From contig JARLJG010000028.1 of NCBI GenBank assembly GCA_031291325.1, positions 62,001-126,000 of the forward strand: DNA of 64,000 nt. The letters run 5' to 3'. Below are positions 1 through 10,890 of the stretch, in pieces. Position 1 is the stretch's first letter. Each line of letters begins with the position of its first letter. The position numbers and the translations under genes are program-made. The notes below the pieces were generated by a model. It was not told the origin of the DNA, searched no databases, and saw nothing but the letters and a program-made list of their open reading frames with translations. The stretch is from Burkholderiaceae bacterium (lineage in GTDB: Bacteria > Pseudomonadota > Gammaproteobacteria > Burkholderiales > Burkholderiaceae_D).

Positions 1-1388
1 CCGCCGAACCGCTGGCGACACAAACGGCGTCGGCCCCTGTGGCCGGCGGCGAGGCGCAGCGTTTCGTCGCCACCGCAGACATTCCGCGCCAGTGGTGGAC
101 CTTGTTTCATTCGCCGGCTTTGAACAGCCTGATCGAGCAGGCGTTGAAGAACAATCCGAATTTGCAGCAAGCCGAAGCCGCGTTGCGCGTCGCCCAGGAA
201 AACGTGGCCGCGCAAGTCGGCGCTTATTACCCGAGCGTCAGCGCAAATTTCACGCCGAGCCGGCAAAAGCAGGCGCTGGGCACGGTCTCGTCGAACGCCG
301 CTTCCGGTGCGGCACTGTACAACTTGCATACCGCGCAACTGAATATTTCGTATGTGCCGGACGTCTTCGGCGGCAATCGGCGGCAGGTGGAAAGCTTGCA
401 GGCGCAGGCCGATTCGCAGCGTTTCCAACTGGAAGCCGCCTACCTGACGCTGACTTCGAACGTGGTCGCCGCAGCGGTGCAGGAAGCATCGTTGCGCGCG
501 CAAATCGCCGCCACCGAAGCGATGGTCAAGATCGAGCAAGAGCAACTGGATTTGTTCCGCCGCCAACTGGCCTTGGGCGCGGTGCCTGAAGCCAACGTGG
601 TGGCCCAGGTGGCAACGCTGGCGCAGACCAAAGCCTTGCTGCCGCCGCTGCAAAAGCAACTGGCGCAGCAGCGCGATTTGCTGGCCGCGCTGGCGGGACG
701 TTACCCGAGCGACGCCGCGCCGGAACAGTTTGAACTCGCGGCGCTGCAATTGCCGCAGGAATTGCCGCTGACGCTGCCGTCCAAGCTGATCGAGCAACGT
801 CCCGACGTGCGTTCGGCCGAAGAGCAATTGCATGCGGCCAGCGCGCAGATCGGCGTCGCCAAGGCCAACATGCTGCCGCAGTTCTCGCTCAGTGCCGACG
901 GCGGCAGCATGGCATCCGTGGTCAGCCAACTGTTCAAGTCCGGCAACGGCTTTTGGACTGTGGCCGGCGGCATCACCCAACCGCTGTTCCAGGGCGGCAC
1001 GTTGCTGCACAAGAAGCGCGCCGCGGAAGCCGCGTACGACGAAGCTGCGGCCCAGTACCGCAGCACCGTGCTGGCTGCTTTCCAGAACGTGGCCGACACG
1101 TTGCAAGCCTTGCAGTCCGACGCCGATGCGTTGCAGGCGGCAGCGGTTGCCGAACGCGCGACCGCCGACAGCCTGGCGATTGCCAAGCGCCAGGTGGAAC
1201 TCGGCGATATCGGCTACGTGGCGCTGCTGGCGTCCGAGCAGGCTTACCAGCAGGCACGGACGAATCTGGTGCAGGCGCAAGCCAACCGCTACGCCGATAC
1301 TGCCGCGCTGTTCCAGGCGTTGGGCGGCGGCTGGTGGAATCGCACCGAGCTTGCGGTTGCGGCGCCGTCGGGCGACAAGCAGCCATAA
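1..1388 (+). CDS. RND efflux outer membrane factor (NodT/OprM family), 5' truncated
   Basis: The reading frame is open to the first base of the window, so the true start and signal peptide lie upstream; a GTG at 39 is only an internal codon. The visible ~460 residues show two OEP-type repeats rich in Ala, Gln and Leu heptads, with the LIEQRPDV and IGVAKANMLPQ signatures typical of TolC/OprM-like channels that carry substrate across the outer membrane. It lies 124 bp upstream of an RND pump and is probably in the same operon. The usual periplasmic adaptor gene is not seen and may lie upstream of the window. Family is secure; substrate is inferred from the pump. Confidence 0.9.
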   Translation, partial: AEPLATQTASAPVAGGEAQRFVATADIPRQWWTLFHSPALNSLIEQALKNNPNLQQAEAALRVAQENVAAQVGAYYPSVSANFTPSRQKQALGTVSSNAASGAALYNLHTAQLNISYVPDVFGGNRRQVESLQAQADSQRFQLEAAYLTLTSNVVAAAVQEASLRAQIAATEAMVKIEQEQLDLFRRQLALGAVPEANVVAQVATLAQTKALLPPLQKQLAQQRDLLAALAGRYPSDAAPEQFELAALQLPQELPLTLPSKLIEQRPDVRSAEEQLHAASAQIGVAKANMLPQFSLSADGGSMASVVSQLFKSGNGFWTVAGGITQPLFQGGTLLHKKRAAEAAYDEAAAQYRSTVLAAFQNVADTLQALQSDADALQAAAVAERATADSLAIAKRQVELGDIGYVALLASEQAYQQARTNLVQAQANRYADTAALFQALGGGWWNRTELAVAAPSGDKQP

Positions 1389-1512
1389 TCTTCGTCGATT
1401 GCTGCATCGTTTCGCGCCGGTTGTCAGAACCCGATTGCCTGATCGAGGCAACCAGTCTGGAATTCGCAGCTTTCGTCACGCAATAAGAAACAATTTCACA
1501 AGGAAGTAATTT

Positions 1513-4500
1513 ATGAATGGGGTCATCGAGTTTGCACTTAGACAGCGCTTCCTGATGGTTATCCTGTTGATCGCCATGTTCGGCGTCGGGATAGCGAGTT
1601 TCATGAAACTCAATATCGAGGCCTATCCCGATCCGGTGCCGCCGCTGATCGATATCGTCACCCAGAGTTCCGGGCAGTCGGCTGAAGAAATCGAGCGCTA
1701 TATCACCATCCCGATCGAAATCGGCATGGCCGGCATCCCGCATGTGAACGTGGTGCGAACCATTTCGATGTTCGGCCTGTCGGATGTCAAGGTCCAGTTC
1801 ACCTACGACTTCACCTATGAAGAAGCGCAGCAATGGGTCATCAACCGCCTGGCGCAAATGCCGCCTTTGCCCAATGGCGCGCAGGCGTCGATTTCACCGA
1901 CCAGCCCGACCGGCGAAATCTACCGCTATCGCGTAATGGGGCCGCCCGGCTATTCGGTGACCGACCTCAAAACGCTGGAAGACTGGGTGCTCGAACGACG
2001 CTTCAAGGCGGTGCCGGGCGTAATCGACGTCACCGGCTGGGGCGGCAAGACCAAGACCTACGACATCGTGATCGACCAGCATCGCCTTGCCAGCTATGGT
2101 TTGACGCTGCCGCAGGTCTTGACGGTCGTCAATAACAGCAATACCAACGTCGGCGGGCAAACCATCAATATCGGGCCGCAATCGGCGGTGGTGCGCGGCA
2201 TCGGCCTGGTGCAGTCGATGGACGATATCCGCAAGATGGTGCTGTCGGCCAATCATGGCACGCCGGTGTTGCTGGGAGATGTCGCCACGATCAGCGTCGG
2301 GCACCTGCCGCGACTGGGCATAGCCGGCAACAACAACGACGACGATATCGTCGAAGGGATTGTGTTGATGCGGCGTGGCGGCGAAAGCATGCCGACCATC
2401 AAGAAGGTCGAGGCGGAAGTGGAAAAGATCAACACTTCGGGCATCCTGCCGCCGGGCGTGTATCTGAAGCAGATCTACGACCGCAGCGACCTGATCGGCG
2501 TGACGACACATACGGTGCTGCATAACATGGTGGTCGGTGTATTGCTGATCTTCCTGCTGCAATGGGCTTTCCTCGGCAATTTGCGCACCGCCGTGATCGT
2601 CGCGCTGACGATCCCGTTCGCGCTGGCCTTTGCCATCGGCTTGCTGGTGATGCGCGGCGAATCGGCCAATCTGCTGTCGGTCGGGGCAATCGATTTCGGC
2701 CTGGTGGTCGATGCGTCCGTGATCATGGTCGAGAACATCTTCCGCCATCTTGCCGAAAGTTCGGAGGCGCGCAAAGCCGGCATGGCCTTGATGCATACGC
2801 AGCGCAGCACGTTTGGCTTGCGCGGCAAATTTGCAACCATCGCCAATTCCGCGACCGAAGTCAACCGGGCGATTTTCTTTTCGGCGGCCATCATCATCGC
2901 CGGTTTCGTGCCCTTGTTCACGATGAGCGGCATCGAAGGTCATATTTTCGGCCCGATGGCGAAAACCTACGCCTACGCGATCGCCGGCGGCTTGATCGCC
3001 ACCTTTACCGTGTCGCCCGCTTTGAGCGCGCTGTTGCTGCCTGAACAATTGAGCGAAGTGGAAACCTTCTTCGTGCGCTGGCTGCGGCGTGCCTATGAGC
3101 CTGCGTTCGAATATGCGTTGGCGCACAAGAAGGCGACATTGATCGGGATGGGCGTGTTGCTGGTGCTGGCGGGGTTGGCAGCGCGGCCGCTGGGATTGGA
3201 ATTTCTGCCGAAGCTCGAAGAAGGCAATCTGTGGATCCGCGCGACGATGCCGCAGTCGATTTCGCTGGAAGAAAGCAATCGCTACGTGAACCAGATGCGC
3301 AAGATCATCGGCAGCTATCCCGAAGTGGAAACGATTATTTCCCAGCACGGCAGGCCGGACGACGGCACCGACACTTCCGGCTTTTTCAATGCCGAATTCT
3401 TCGTGCCGCTGAAGCCGTTCGACACCTGGCCCAAAGGCGTCGACAAGGAAAAAATGACCGACGACATGACCAAGCAGTTGACCGAGGCCATACCCGGCGT
3501 CGACTTCAATTTCTCGCAATACATCGAGGATAATGTGGAAGAAGCGGCGTCCGGCGTCAAGGGCGAGAATTCGATCAAGATTTTCGGCAACGACCTGGAA
3601 ACGCTGCAAAAGACCGCCGACGACATCAAGCGCGTGATGGAAACCATACCGGGCGTCACCGATTTGTCGGTCTTCGTCTCGCTCGGCCAGCCGACCGTGA
3701 AGATCGACATCGACCGCGAGCGCGCCGCCCGCTACGGCTTGGCGACCGGCGATATCAACGCAACGGTGCAGGCGGCCATCGGCGGGCAGGCTGCCGGCAA
3801 CGTGTACGAGCCGGGCAGCGACCGCAACTTCCCGATGATGGTGCGGCTGTCGCCCGAATACCGCAACAGCATCGATGCGGTGAAACGCATCAACATCGGC
3901 GCGCAAAATCCGAACGGCAACGGCGGCATCGTGCAGATTCCGCTGTCCGACGTGGCCAAGGTGACCTTGGTATCGGGCGCATCCTTCATCTACCGCGAGG
4001 GGCAGGAACGCTACACGCCGCTCAAGTTCAGCGTGCGCGGACGCGACCTCGGCTCGGCAGTGCTGGAAGCGCAGCGCAAGGTGGCCGAACAAGTCAAGCT
4101 GCCCGGCGGCTACCGGCTCGAATGGGTCGGCGAATTCGGCAATCTGCAGGAGGCGCTCGGGCGGCTGGCAATCGCGGTGCCGTTCAGCATCTTGCTGATC
4201 TGCATCCTGCTGTACATGAACTTCGGCTCGGTGACCGACATGCTGCTGTCGGCCAGCGTGATCCCGATGGCCTTGATCGGTGGCATCTATGCACTGTACC
4301 TGACCGGCACGCCGTTCAGCGTGTCTGCGGCCATCGGCTTCGTCGCGCTGTTCGGGATTGCAGCGATGGACGGCATCATCGTGCTATCGTATTACAATCA
4401 GCATATCGAGAATGGCATGGATCGCGCGAGCGCCGTCATTCGCACCTGCAAAGTGCAGATGCGGCCGGTGATGATGACTTGCATCGTTGCTTGCGTCGGG

Positions 4501-4716
4501 CTGTTGCCGGCGGCTTTCTCCACCGGGATCGGCTCGCAAGTGCAAAAGCCGTTGGCGCTGGTGGTGGTGGGCGGCATCATATTGGCGCCGATCCTGATCC
4601 TGATCGTATTGCCGGTATTGATTTCGCTATTCTCGCGTCGCGTGCCGCCAATCGAGGAAGAGACTCGCAAGGTATTGCAACAGACTCGTGAATCCTGGCT
4701 GCCACCGACAACATGA
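1513..4716 (+). CDS. RND efflux pump, heavy-metal (CzcA/CusA-like) type
   Basis: This 1067-residue inner-membrane proton antiporter has the usual RND length and layout: a first membrane helix near residues 10-30, two large periplasmic loops and two six-helix bundles (about 335-550 and 870-1040). Helix IV (about residues 391-408) reads GAIDFGLVVDASVIMVEN, matching the DFGxxxDxxxxxxEN signature of the heavy-metal (HME) subgroup rather than the drug subgroup. The ion is not determined: I did not identify a diagnostic metal-binding methionine or acidic cluster. An AAGGAAG ribosome site precedes the ATG. The outer-membrane factor is upstream and a P-II protein gene 85 bp downstream, suggesting one transcription unit. 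An organic substrate is not excluded. Confidence 0.88.
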   Translation: MNGVIEFALRQRFLMVILLIAMFGVGIASFMKLNIEAYPDPVPPLIDIVTQSSGQSAEEIERYITIPIEIGMAGIPHVNVVRTISMFGLSDVKVQFTYDFTYEEAQQWVINRLAQMPPLPNGAQASISPTSPTGEIYRYRVMGPPGYSVTDLKTLEDWVLERRFKAVPGVIDVTGWGGKTKTYDIVIDQHRLASYGLTLPQVLTVVNNSNTNVGGQTINIGPQSAVVRGIGLVQSMDDIRKMVLSANHGTPVLLGDVATISVGHLPRLGIAGNNNDDDIVEGIVLMRRGGESMPTIKKVEAEVEKINTSGILPPGVYLKQIYDRSDLIGVTTHTVLHNMVVGVLLIFLLQWAFLGNLRTAVIVALTIPFALAFAIGLLVMRGESANLLSVGAIDFGLVVDASVIMVENIFRHLAESSEARKAGMALMHTQRSTFGLRGKFATIANSATEVNRAIFFSAAIIIAGFVPLFTMSGIEGHIFGPMAKTYAYAIAGGLIATFTVSPALSALLLPEQLSEVETFFVRWLRRAYEPAFEYALAHKKATLIGMGVLLVLAGLAARPLGLEFLPKLEEGNLWIRATMPQSISLEESNRYVNQMRKIIGSYPEVETIISQHGRPDDGTDTSGFFNAEFFVPLKPFDTWPKGVDKEKMTDDMTKQLTEAIPGVDFNFSQYIEDNVEEAASGVKGENSIKIFGNDLETLQKTADDIKRVMETIPGVTDLSVFVSLGQPTVKIDIDRERAARYGLATGDINATVQAAIGGQAAGNVYEPGSDRNFPMMVRLSPEYRNSIDAVKRINIGAQNPNGNGGIVQIPLSDVAKVTLVSGASFIYREGQERYTPLKFSVRGRDLGSAVLEAQRKVAEQVKLPGGYRLEWVGEFGNLQEALGRLAIAVPFSILLICILLYMNFGSVTDMLLSASVIPMALIGGIYALYLTGTPFSVSAAIGFVALFGIAAMDGIIVLSYYNQHIENGMDRASAVIRTCKVQMRPVMMTCIVACVGLLPAAFSTGIGSQVQKPLALVVVGGIILAPILILIVLPVLISLFSRRVPPIEEETRKVLQQTRESWLPPTT

Positions 4717-4801
4717 CGTCGGCCATGCAGCCTCTGCGAAATCGAAGCGGAGGCTGCTGGCCCAACAGTCGGCGCAACTGTAAATAATTAGCGAGGCAAG
4801 C

Positions 4802-5140
4802 ATGAAACTCATTGTTGCCGTCATCAAACCGTTCAAGCTGGAAGATGTGCGCGAGGCACTAAGCGCTGTCGGCGTGGGTGGCATAACCGTGACCGAGGTC
4901 AAGGGCTTCGGACACCAGAAAAGCCACACTGAGCTATACCAAGGCCCGGAATACGTTTCCGATTTTTTACCAAAAACCGAGATTCAGATTATCGTGGCTG
5001 AAGCGATGCTGGAACGCGCACTGGAAGCGATCATACGAGGCGCCCGCACCGGCAAAGTCGGCGATGGCAAAGTGCTGGTGCGAAATCTTGAGCAAGTCGT
5101 GCGTATCCGCACAGGTGAAACTGGCGCCGACGCAATCTGA
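4802..5140 (+). CDS. P-II family signalling protein with altered T-loop
   Basis: This 112-residue protein has the full P-II fold length. KGFG is followed by a T-loop and then RIRTGE near the C-terminus, the ATP-binding part. Tyr51, the site uridylylated in GlnB/GlnK, is present. However, the T-loop reads YQGPEY instead of the usual Y-[KR]-G-[AS]-[AE]-Y, and the C-terminal signature reads GDGKVL where Phe or Trp normally follows Val/Ile. Both classical P-II patterns are therefore broken. It follows a CzcA-like pump by 85 bp with a GAGG ribosome site. A divergent P-II subgroup linked to metal-efflux genes has been described, and this may belong there. An ordinary GlnK is the alternative, since gltBD is 1 kb downstream. 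Confidence 0.88.
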   Translation: MKLIVAVIKPFKLEDVREALSAVGVGGITVTEVKGFGHQKSHTELYQGPEYVSDFLPKTEIQIIVAEAMLERALEAIIRGARTGKVGDGKVLVRNLEQVVRIRTGETGADAI

Positions 5141-5229
5141 CGCCAAACTACAATACGCTATCCGAACCACGAATCTTGTATTGCGACTATTCTATTTGGC
5201 GCAAAAAGCCTGCGTTGTATCATTAAATA

Positions 5230-5241
5230 GGGTCGGAGTAA
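5230..5241 (+). repeat. Left inverted repeat of the RAYT unit
   Basis: GGGTCGGAGTAA; a perfect 12/12 inverted match to 6084-6095. It lies 44 bp upstream of the transposase start. Confidence 0.75.
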
Positions 5242-5284
5242 TGTAATTGCTATAATCGGCAGCATTCTCCTTTTCGTATTTTTG

Positions 5285-5998
5285 ATGATGGCTCGTCTTC
5301 CAAGATTGGTGATTCCGCAGCAGCCGCACCACATTGTGCAATTCGGCGTCGACCGCCAGGCGATTTTCCGCGATAACGACGATTTCCTGCACTTCCTGGG
5401 TTGGCTGCGCGAGGCCGCCAAACTCTACAAGGTGGCAATTCATGCCTACGTTTTGATGCCAGATCACTTGCATCTTCTTGCTACGCCATCCGATGCGCAA
5501 GGCTTGGCGCGGACCATGCAGTGGGTTGGGCGGCACTATGTCCCTTATTTCAACCGCAAATACGGGCGTGCCGGCACGCTCTGGCAAGGCCGTTTCAAAG
5601 CCACCGTGATCGATGCGGAAAATTATCTGACGACTTGCACCCGTTATATCGAACTGAATCCGGTTCGGGCCGGGATTGCCGCCAATCCCGGCGATTATGC
5701 GTGGTCGAGCTATGCCCATCATGTCGGCGCCAAGTCCGATCCCTTGGTTACCGACCACCCTGTATTTTGGGCATTGGGCAATACCCCGTTTGAAAGAGAA
5801 GCAGCGTATAAGTATTTGACGGAGCAAGCGCTTACACCGCAGGAATTGCAGGAATTGAAAGAGGCGACACGCAAAGGCTGGGTGCTCGGTTCGGAACCGT
5901 TCAAGGCCCAGCTGGAAACGCAGCTGGATCGGCAAGTGCGTCCAGGCAAGCGCGGGCGTCCGACCAAGCGTTTGCCGGACAGCCAGTCAAGCCCGTAA
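5285..5998 (+). CDS. REP-associated tyrosine transposase (RAYT, Y1 family)
   Basis: This 237-residue protein contains MPDHLHLL, the HUH metal-binding motif of Y1 (IS200/REP) transposases, followed by GTLWQGRFK and RYIELNPVRAG, which are characteristic of the RAYT group. The catalytic Tyr is expected near TRYIELNP. RAYTs are single-copy, domesticated relatives of IS200 transposases thought to mobilise REP palindromes. Two ATGs in tandem (5285, 5288) compete as start; a TTG lies one codon upstream and no strong ribosome site is seen. The C-terminus is basic (GKRGRPTKR). Flanking 12-bp inverted repeats support activity in cis. It is intact, with no frameshift. Confidence 0.88.
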   Translation: MMARLPRLVIPQQPHHIVQFGVDRQAIFRDNDDFLHFLGWLREAAKLYKVAIHAYVLMPDHLHLLATPSDAQGLARTMQWVGRHYVPYFNRKYGRAGTLWQGRFKATVIDAENYLTTCTRYIELNPVRAGIAANPGDYAWSSYAHHVGAKSDPLVTDHPVFWALGNTPFEREAAYKYLTEQALTPQELQELKEATRKGWVLGSEPFKAQLETQLDRQVRPGKRGRPTKRLPDSQSSP

Positions 5999-6083
5999 AG
6001 CAAAGGCAAAAGCGGCTATTCGCGACGATTCAAGCTACTATGTCCCCATTTAAATTTCAAATTCAATGTGGATTGTTTTTAAT

Positions 6084-6095
6084 TTACTCCGACCC
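6084..6095 (-). repeat. Right inverted repeat of the RAYT unit
   Basis: TTACTCCGACCC, the exact complement of 5230-5241. It lies 86 bp after the transposase stop and 78 bp before gltB, so it may affect gltB transcription. Confidence 0.75.
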
Positions 6096-6172
6096 TTTTT
6101 ATTGTAGTTGAAAAATCTGATGCGCTGCACTATTCTCCCTATTCGACTTTAAAAAAGCAGTGGAGAAAGCTT

Positions 6173-9100
6173 ATGCACGCGCAAGGACTGTACAGCCCCA
6201 GCAATGAACATGACGCCTGCGGCGTTGGATTTGTCGCTCACATCAAGGGCCAGAAAAGCCATTCGATTGTCGAGCAGGGTTTGCTGATCCTGAAAAATCT
6301 CGACCATCGCGGCGCCGTCGGCGCCGACAAGCTGATGGGCGACGGCGCGGGTATCTTGATCCAGTTGCCCGATCAATACTATCGCGAAGAGATGGTCAAG
6401 CAAGGCGTCGAATTGCCACCGCCCGGCGAATACGGTGTCGGCATGGTGTTCTTGCCGAAGGAAAATGCGTCGCGCATCGCCTGCGAACAGGAAATCGAAC
6501 GCGCGGTATTGGCGGAAGGCCAGGTCGTGCTGGGCTGGCGCAATGTGCCGATCGATGTCGATATGCCGATGTCGCCGACCGTGCGCGCCAAGGAGCCGGT
6601 GATCCGCCAGATCTTCATCGGGCGCGGGCAAGACATCATGGTCACCGATGCGTTGGAGCGCAAGCTGTACGTGATCCGCAAATCGTCCGGCCACGCGATC
6701 CAGGCCCTTAACCTGTTGCACGGCAAGGAATTCTTCGTGCCGTCGTTGTCGGCGCGCACCGTGGTCTACAAGGGCTTGTTGCTGGCCGATCAAGTTGGCG
6801 TCTATTACAAGGACTTGCAAGATCCGCGCTGCATTTCGGCACTGGCCCTGGTGCATCAGCGCTTCTCGACCAATACCTTCCCGGAATGGCCGCTGGCCCA
6901 CCCATACCGCTTGATCGCCCACAACGGCGAAATCAATACCGTCAAAGGCAATTTCAACTGGATGCGCGCGCGTGAAGGAGTGATGAAGTCGGCGGTGTTG
7001 AGCGACGACTTGAAAAAGCTGTTCCCGCTGATTTACGAAGGCCAATCCGATACAGCCTGTTTCGATAACGTGCTGGAATTGTTGTTGATGGCCGGTTATC
7101 CGATTGCGCAGGCGATGATGATGATGATCCCGGAAGCCTGGGAAAACCATACCTTGATGGATGCCAACCGCCGCGCCTTCTACGAATACCATGCAGCGAT
7201 GATGGAGCCGTGGGACGGCCCGGCGGCGATGGCCTTCACCGATGGGCGCCACATCGGCGGCACGCTGGATCGCAACGGCTTGCGCCCGGCGCGCTATATC
7301 GTCACCGACGACGACCTGGTGGTGATGGCATCGGAATCCGGCGTGTTGCCGATCCCGGAATCGAAGATCATCAAGAAATGGCGCTTGCAGCCGGGCAAGA
7401 TGTTCTTGATCGACCTCGACGCCGGACGCATCATCGACGACAAGGAACTCAAGGATACCTACGCCAACGCCAAGCCGTACAAGCAATGGATCGCCTCGGT
7501 GCGCATCAAGCTGGGCAGCCTGAAATCGGAAGCACCGGAAGCACCGGCCACGACCTCGCTGCTGGATCGCCAGCAATCGTTTGGCTATACGCAGGAAGAC
7601 TTGAAATTCGTGTTGACGCCGATGGCCACCGCCGCTGAAGAAGCAATCGGCTCGATGGGCAACGATTCGCCGCTGGCCGTCATGTCCAACAAGAACAAGA
7701 CGCTATACCACTACTTCAAGCAGTTGTTCGCGCAAGTGACCAATCCGCCGATCGATCCGATCCGCGAAGCGATGGTGATGTCGCTGGTGTCCTTCATCGG
7801 CCCCAAGCCGAACCTGCTCGATACCAACAACATCAACCCGCCGATGCGGCTGGAAGTGTCGCAGCCGATATTGGACTTCGCCGATATCGCCAAGCTGCGC
7901 AACATCGGCGCGCATACCAGCGGCAAGTTCAAGTCGCACGAATTGAATATCTGCTATCCGGTCGCCTGGGGCAAGGAGGGCATCGAAGCGCGCCTGGCTT
8001 CGTTGTGCGCGAAAGCGGTCGACGCGGTGCAATCCGGCCATAACATCTTGATCGTGTCGGATCGCAAGGTCGATGCCGACCAGGTCGCCATCCCGGCGCT
8101 GCTGGCAACCTCGGCGATCCACCTGCATCTGGTCAGCAAGGGCTTGCGCACCTCGACCGGCCTGGTGGTCGAAACCGGATCGGCGCGCGAGACCCATCAC
8201 TTCGCCTTGCTGGCCGGCTATGGCGCAGAAGCGATCCATCCGTATCTGGTCATGGAAACGCTGGCCAACGTGGCAGCAGATTTGCAGGCAGATTTGACGC
8301 CGGAAAAGGCGATCTACAACTTCCAGAAGGCAATCGGCAAGGGCTTGCTGAAAGTCATGTCGAAGATGGGCATTTCCACCTACATGTCGTATTGCGGCGC
8401 GCAGATTTTCGAGGCGATCGGCCTCAACAGCGCGCTGGTGCAAAAGTATTTCAAGGGCACCGCGTCCAACGTCGAAGGGATCGGCGTATTCGAAGTGGCC
8501 GAAGAAGCGCTGCGCCTGCACCAGCTCGCATTCGGCAATGACCCAGTGCTGGCCAACGCGCTCGACGCCGGCGGCGAATATGCATTCCGGGTGCGCGGCG
8601 AAGACCATATGTGGACGCCGGACGCGATTGCCAAGCTGCAGCATTCGACCCGCTCCAACAGCTTCAACACCTACAAGGAATACGCTCAGATCATCAACGA
8701 TCAATCGAAGCGCCACATGACATTGCGCGGCTTGTTCGAATTCAAGTTCGATCCGGCCAAAGCGATTCCGCTCGACGAAGTCGAACCGGCCAAGGAAATC
8801 GTCAAGCGCTTCGCCACCGGCGCGATGTCGCTGGGTTCGATCTCGACCGAAGCGCATGCGACCCTGGCGATTGCGATGAACCGCATCGGCGGCAAGTCGA
8901 ATACCGGCGAAGGCGGCGAAGACCAGAACCGTTACGTGCAAGAACTCAAAGGCATCCCGATCAAGAAGGGCGACACGCTGGCCTCCATCATCGGCAAGGA
9001 ACAAGTCGAAGTCGACATGCCCTTGCTGGCGGGCGATTCGCTGCGCTCGAAGATCAAGCAAGTGGCGTCGGGCCGGTTCGGCGTCACCGCCGAATACCTG

Positions 9101-10861
9101 ACTTCCGCCGATCAAATCCAGATCAAGATGGCGCAAGGCGCAAAACCGGGCGAGGGCGGTCAATTGCCGGGACATAAGGTATCCGAATACATCGCCCGCC
9201 TGCGCTTTTCGGTGCCGGGGGTCGGCTTGATTTCGCCGCCGCCGCACCACGACATCTATTCGATCGAAGACTTGGCGCAGCTGATTCATGATTTGAAGAA
9301 TGCCAATCCGAAGGCATCCATTTCGGTCAAGCTGGTTTCCGAAGTCGGTGTCGGCACGGTCGCTGCCGGGGTCGCCAAGGCCAAGTCCGACCATGTGGTG
9401 ATCGCCGGCCACGATGGCGGCACGGGCGCGTCGCCGCTGTCTTCGGTCAAGCATACCGGCACGCCGTGGGAACTCGGTTTGGCGGAAACCCAGCAGACGC
9501 TGGTCTTGAACAAATTGCGCAGCCGCATCCGGGTCCAGGCCGACGGCCAGATCAAGACCGGGCGCGATGTGGTCATCGCCGCCTTGCTGGGCGCCGACGA
9601 AGTGGGCTTTGCGACCGCGCCGCTGGTGGTCGAAGGCTGCATCATGATGCGCAAATGCCATTTGAATACTTGCCCGGTCGGGGTCGCCACCCAAGACCCG
9701 GTGCTGCGCGCCAAGTTCTCCGGCAAGCCCGAGCATGTGGTCAATTTCTTCTTCTTCGTGGCCGAAGAAGCGCGCCAGATCATGGCGCAACTGGGCATCC
9801 GCACTTTCGACGAATTGATCGGACGTGCCGACCTGCTGGATAAATCGAAAGCGATCACACATTGGAAGGCCAAGAATCTCGATTTCGCCAAGATATTCCA
9901 TCTGCCGGAGATGCCGGCCAGCGAGCCGCGCTACCAGGTGGGCGAGCAAGATCACGGCCTGGAAAAAGCGCTCGATCATAAATTGATTGCGCAGGCGAAA
10001 TTGGCGCTGGATAAGGGCGAAAAGGTCTCCTTCATCTCGCCGGTGCGCAACGTCAATCGCACGGTCGGCACCATGCTCTCCGGCGAAGTCGCGCGGAAAT
10101 ACGGTCATGCCGGTTTGCCGGACGATACCATCCATATCCAGTTGCAAGGCACTGCCGGCCAATCGGCGGGCGCTTTCCTGGCGCACGGCATCACGCTCGA
10201 TCTGGTCGGCGAAGGCAACGATTACGTCGGCAAGGGTTTGTCGGGCGGGCGCATCATCGTAAGGCCGAATACCGAATTCCGTGGCTGGGCGGTGGATAAC
10301 ATCATCGTCGGCAACACCGTGTTGTACGGCGCGATTGCCGGCGAGGCATTTATCAACGGCGTGGCCGGCGAGCGCTTCGCCGTGCGTAACTCCGGCGCGG
10401 TCGCCGTGGTGGAAGGCACGGGCGATCACGGCTGCGAATACATGACCGGCGGCACCGTCGTCGTGCTGGGCGAGACCGGACGCAATTTCGCCGCCGGCAT
10501 GTCGGGCGGCATTGCCTACGTGTACGACCCGGACGGCGACTTTGCTGCCAAATGCAATCTGGCGATGGTCGCGCTGGAGCCGCTCTTGTCGACCGCGGAA
10601 CAGGAAGCCAAGGGCGAGCCTGCCTTGTGGCATAGCACCACGCGCGGCGGCGCAGGACAAAGCGACGAAGCGATTGTGAAGGGTTTGATCGAGCGCCATT
10701 TCAAACACACGGGCAGCACGCGTGCGCGCAACCTGCTCGACGCCTGGGCGGCGGGCCGCTCCAAATTCGTCAAGGTGTTCCCTGCCGAATACAAGCGCGC
10801 GCTGGCGGAAATGGAAACCGCCAGGAATGCGGCCCCGGCGGCGGCGAAAATCGCAGCGTAG
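6173..10861 (+). CDS. gltB: Glutamate synthase (NADPH) large subunit
   Basis: This 1562-residue cytoplasmic protein transfers the glutamine amide to 2-oxoglutarate, giving two glutamates. The class-II amidotransferase domain begins at Cys16 ([10 protein letters not shown]), which becomes the N-terminal nucleophile once a short 15-residue propeptide is removed; the E. coli propeptide is longer. The FMN/synthase domain follows, with a [12 protein letters not shown] motif (C-x5-C-x4-C) for the [3Fe-4S] cluster. The C-terminal β-helix (GXXGXXXG repeats such as [13 protein letters not shown]) is complete. A GGAGAAAG ribosome site precedes the ATG. gltD follows after 29 bp, so the two subunits are co-expressed. 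Length and motifs match the family throughout. Confidence 0.98.
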   Translation: MHAQGLYSPSNEHDACGVGFVAHIKGQKSHSIVEQGLLILKNLDHRGAVGADKLMGDGAGILIQLPDQYYREEMVKQGVELPPPGEYGVGMVFLPKENASRIACEQEIERAVLAEGQVVLGWRNVPIDVDMPMSPTVRAKEPVIRQIFIGRGQDIMVTDALERKLYVIRKSSGHAIQALNLLHGKEFFVPSLSARTVVYKGLLLADQVGVYYKDLQDPRCISALALVHQRFSTNTFPEWPLAHPYRLIAHNGEINTVKGNFNWMRAREGVMKSAVLSDDLKKLFPLIYEGQSDTACFDNVLELLLMAGYPIAQAMMMMIPEAWENHTLMDANRRAFYEYHAAMMEPWDGPAAMAFTDGRHIGGTLDRNGLRPARYIVTDDDLVVMASESGVLPIPESKIIKKWRLQPGKMFLIDLDAGRIIDDKELKDTYANAKPYKQWIASVRIKLGSLKSEAPEAPATTSLLDRQQSFGYTQEDLKFVLTPMATAAEEAIGSMGNDSPLAVMSNKNKTLYHYFKQLFAQVTNPPIDPIREAMVMSLVSFIGPKPNLLDTNNINPPMRLEVSQPILDFADIAKLRNIGAHTSGKFKSHELNICYPVAWGKEGIEARLASLCAKAVDAVQSGHNILIVSDRKVDADQVAIPALLATSAIHLHLVSKGLRTSTGLVVETGSARETHHFALLAGYGAEAIHPYLVMETLANVAADLQADLTPEKAIYNFQKAIGKGLLKVMSKMGISTYMSYCGAQIFEAIGLNSALVQKYFKGTASNVEGIGVFEVAEEALRLHQLAFGNDPVLANALDAGGEYAFRVRGEDHMWTPDAIAKLQHSTRSNSFNTYKEYAQIINDQSKRHMTLRGLFEFKFDPAKAIPLDEVEPAKEIVKRFATGAMSLGSISTEAHATLAIAMNRIGGKSNTGEGGEDQNRYVQELKGIPIKKGDTLASIIGKEQVEVDMPLLAGDSLRSKIKQVASGRFGVTAEYLTSADQIQIKMAQGAKPGEGGQLPGHKVSEYIARLRFSVPGVGLISPPPHHDIYSIEDLAQLIHDLKNANPKASISVKLVSEVGVGTVAAGVAKAKSDHVVIAGHDGGTGASPLSSVKHTGTPWELGLAETQQTLVLNKLRSRIRVQADGQIKTGRDVVIAALLGADEVGFATAPLVVEGCIMMRKCHLNTCPVGVATQDPVLRAKFSGKPEHVVNFFFFVAEEARQIMAQLGIRTFDELIGRADLLDKSKAITHWKAKNLDFAKIFHLPEMPASEPRYQVGEQDHGLEKALDHKLIAQAKLALDKGEKVSFISPVRNVNRTVGTMLSGEVARKYGHAGLPDDTIHIQLQGTAGQSAGAFLAHGITLDLVGEGNDYVGKGLSGGRIIVRPNTEFRGWAVDNIIVGNTVLYGAIAGEAFINGVAGERFAVRNSGAVAVVEGTGDHGCEYMTGGTVVVLGETGRNFAAGMSGGIAYVYDPDGDFAAKCNLAMVALEPLLSTAEQEAKGEPALWHSTTRGGAGQSDEAIVKGLIERHFKHTGSTRARNLLDAWAAGRSKFVKVFPAEYKRALAEMETARNAAPAAAKIAA

Positions 10862-10890
10862 ATCAATCAAGACAAGAAGGTGAGCGAGAG

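Larger units (their letters stand above)
5230..6095. mobile_element. RAYT unit flanked by REP-like 12-bp inverted repeats
   Basis: GGGTCGGAGTAA at 5230-5241 is repeated as its exact complement TTACTCCGACCC at 6084-6095, enclosing one transposase gene. Motifs of the GGGTCRGAGTAA kind commonly flank IS200-like REP-associated tyrosine transposases. No target-site duplication is evident. The unit sits between the P-II gene and gltB, where it may separate two transcription units. Confidence 0.75.

Noticed and set aside
1894-4092. Long antisense open frame (732 codons) opposite the RND pump gene
   Set aside because: It is a by-product of the high-GC third positions of the pump gene; its translation is His/Arg/Asp-rich with no domain, and there is no ribosome site.
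6149-7576. Antisense open frame of 475 codons at the gltB 5' end
   Set aside because: Shadow of the gltB coding sequence; compositionally biased and without motifs.
7703-10870. Antisense open frame of 1055 codons opposite gltB
   Set aside because: Same cause. The sense strand is a perfect gltB with all motifs; the antisense product shows no signature.
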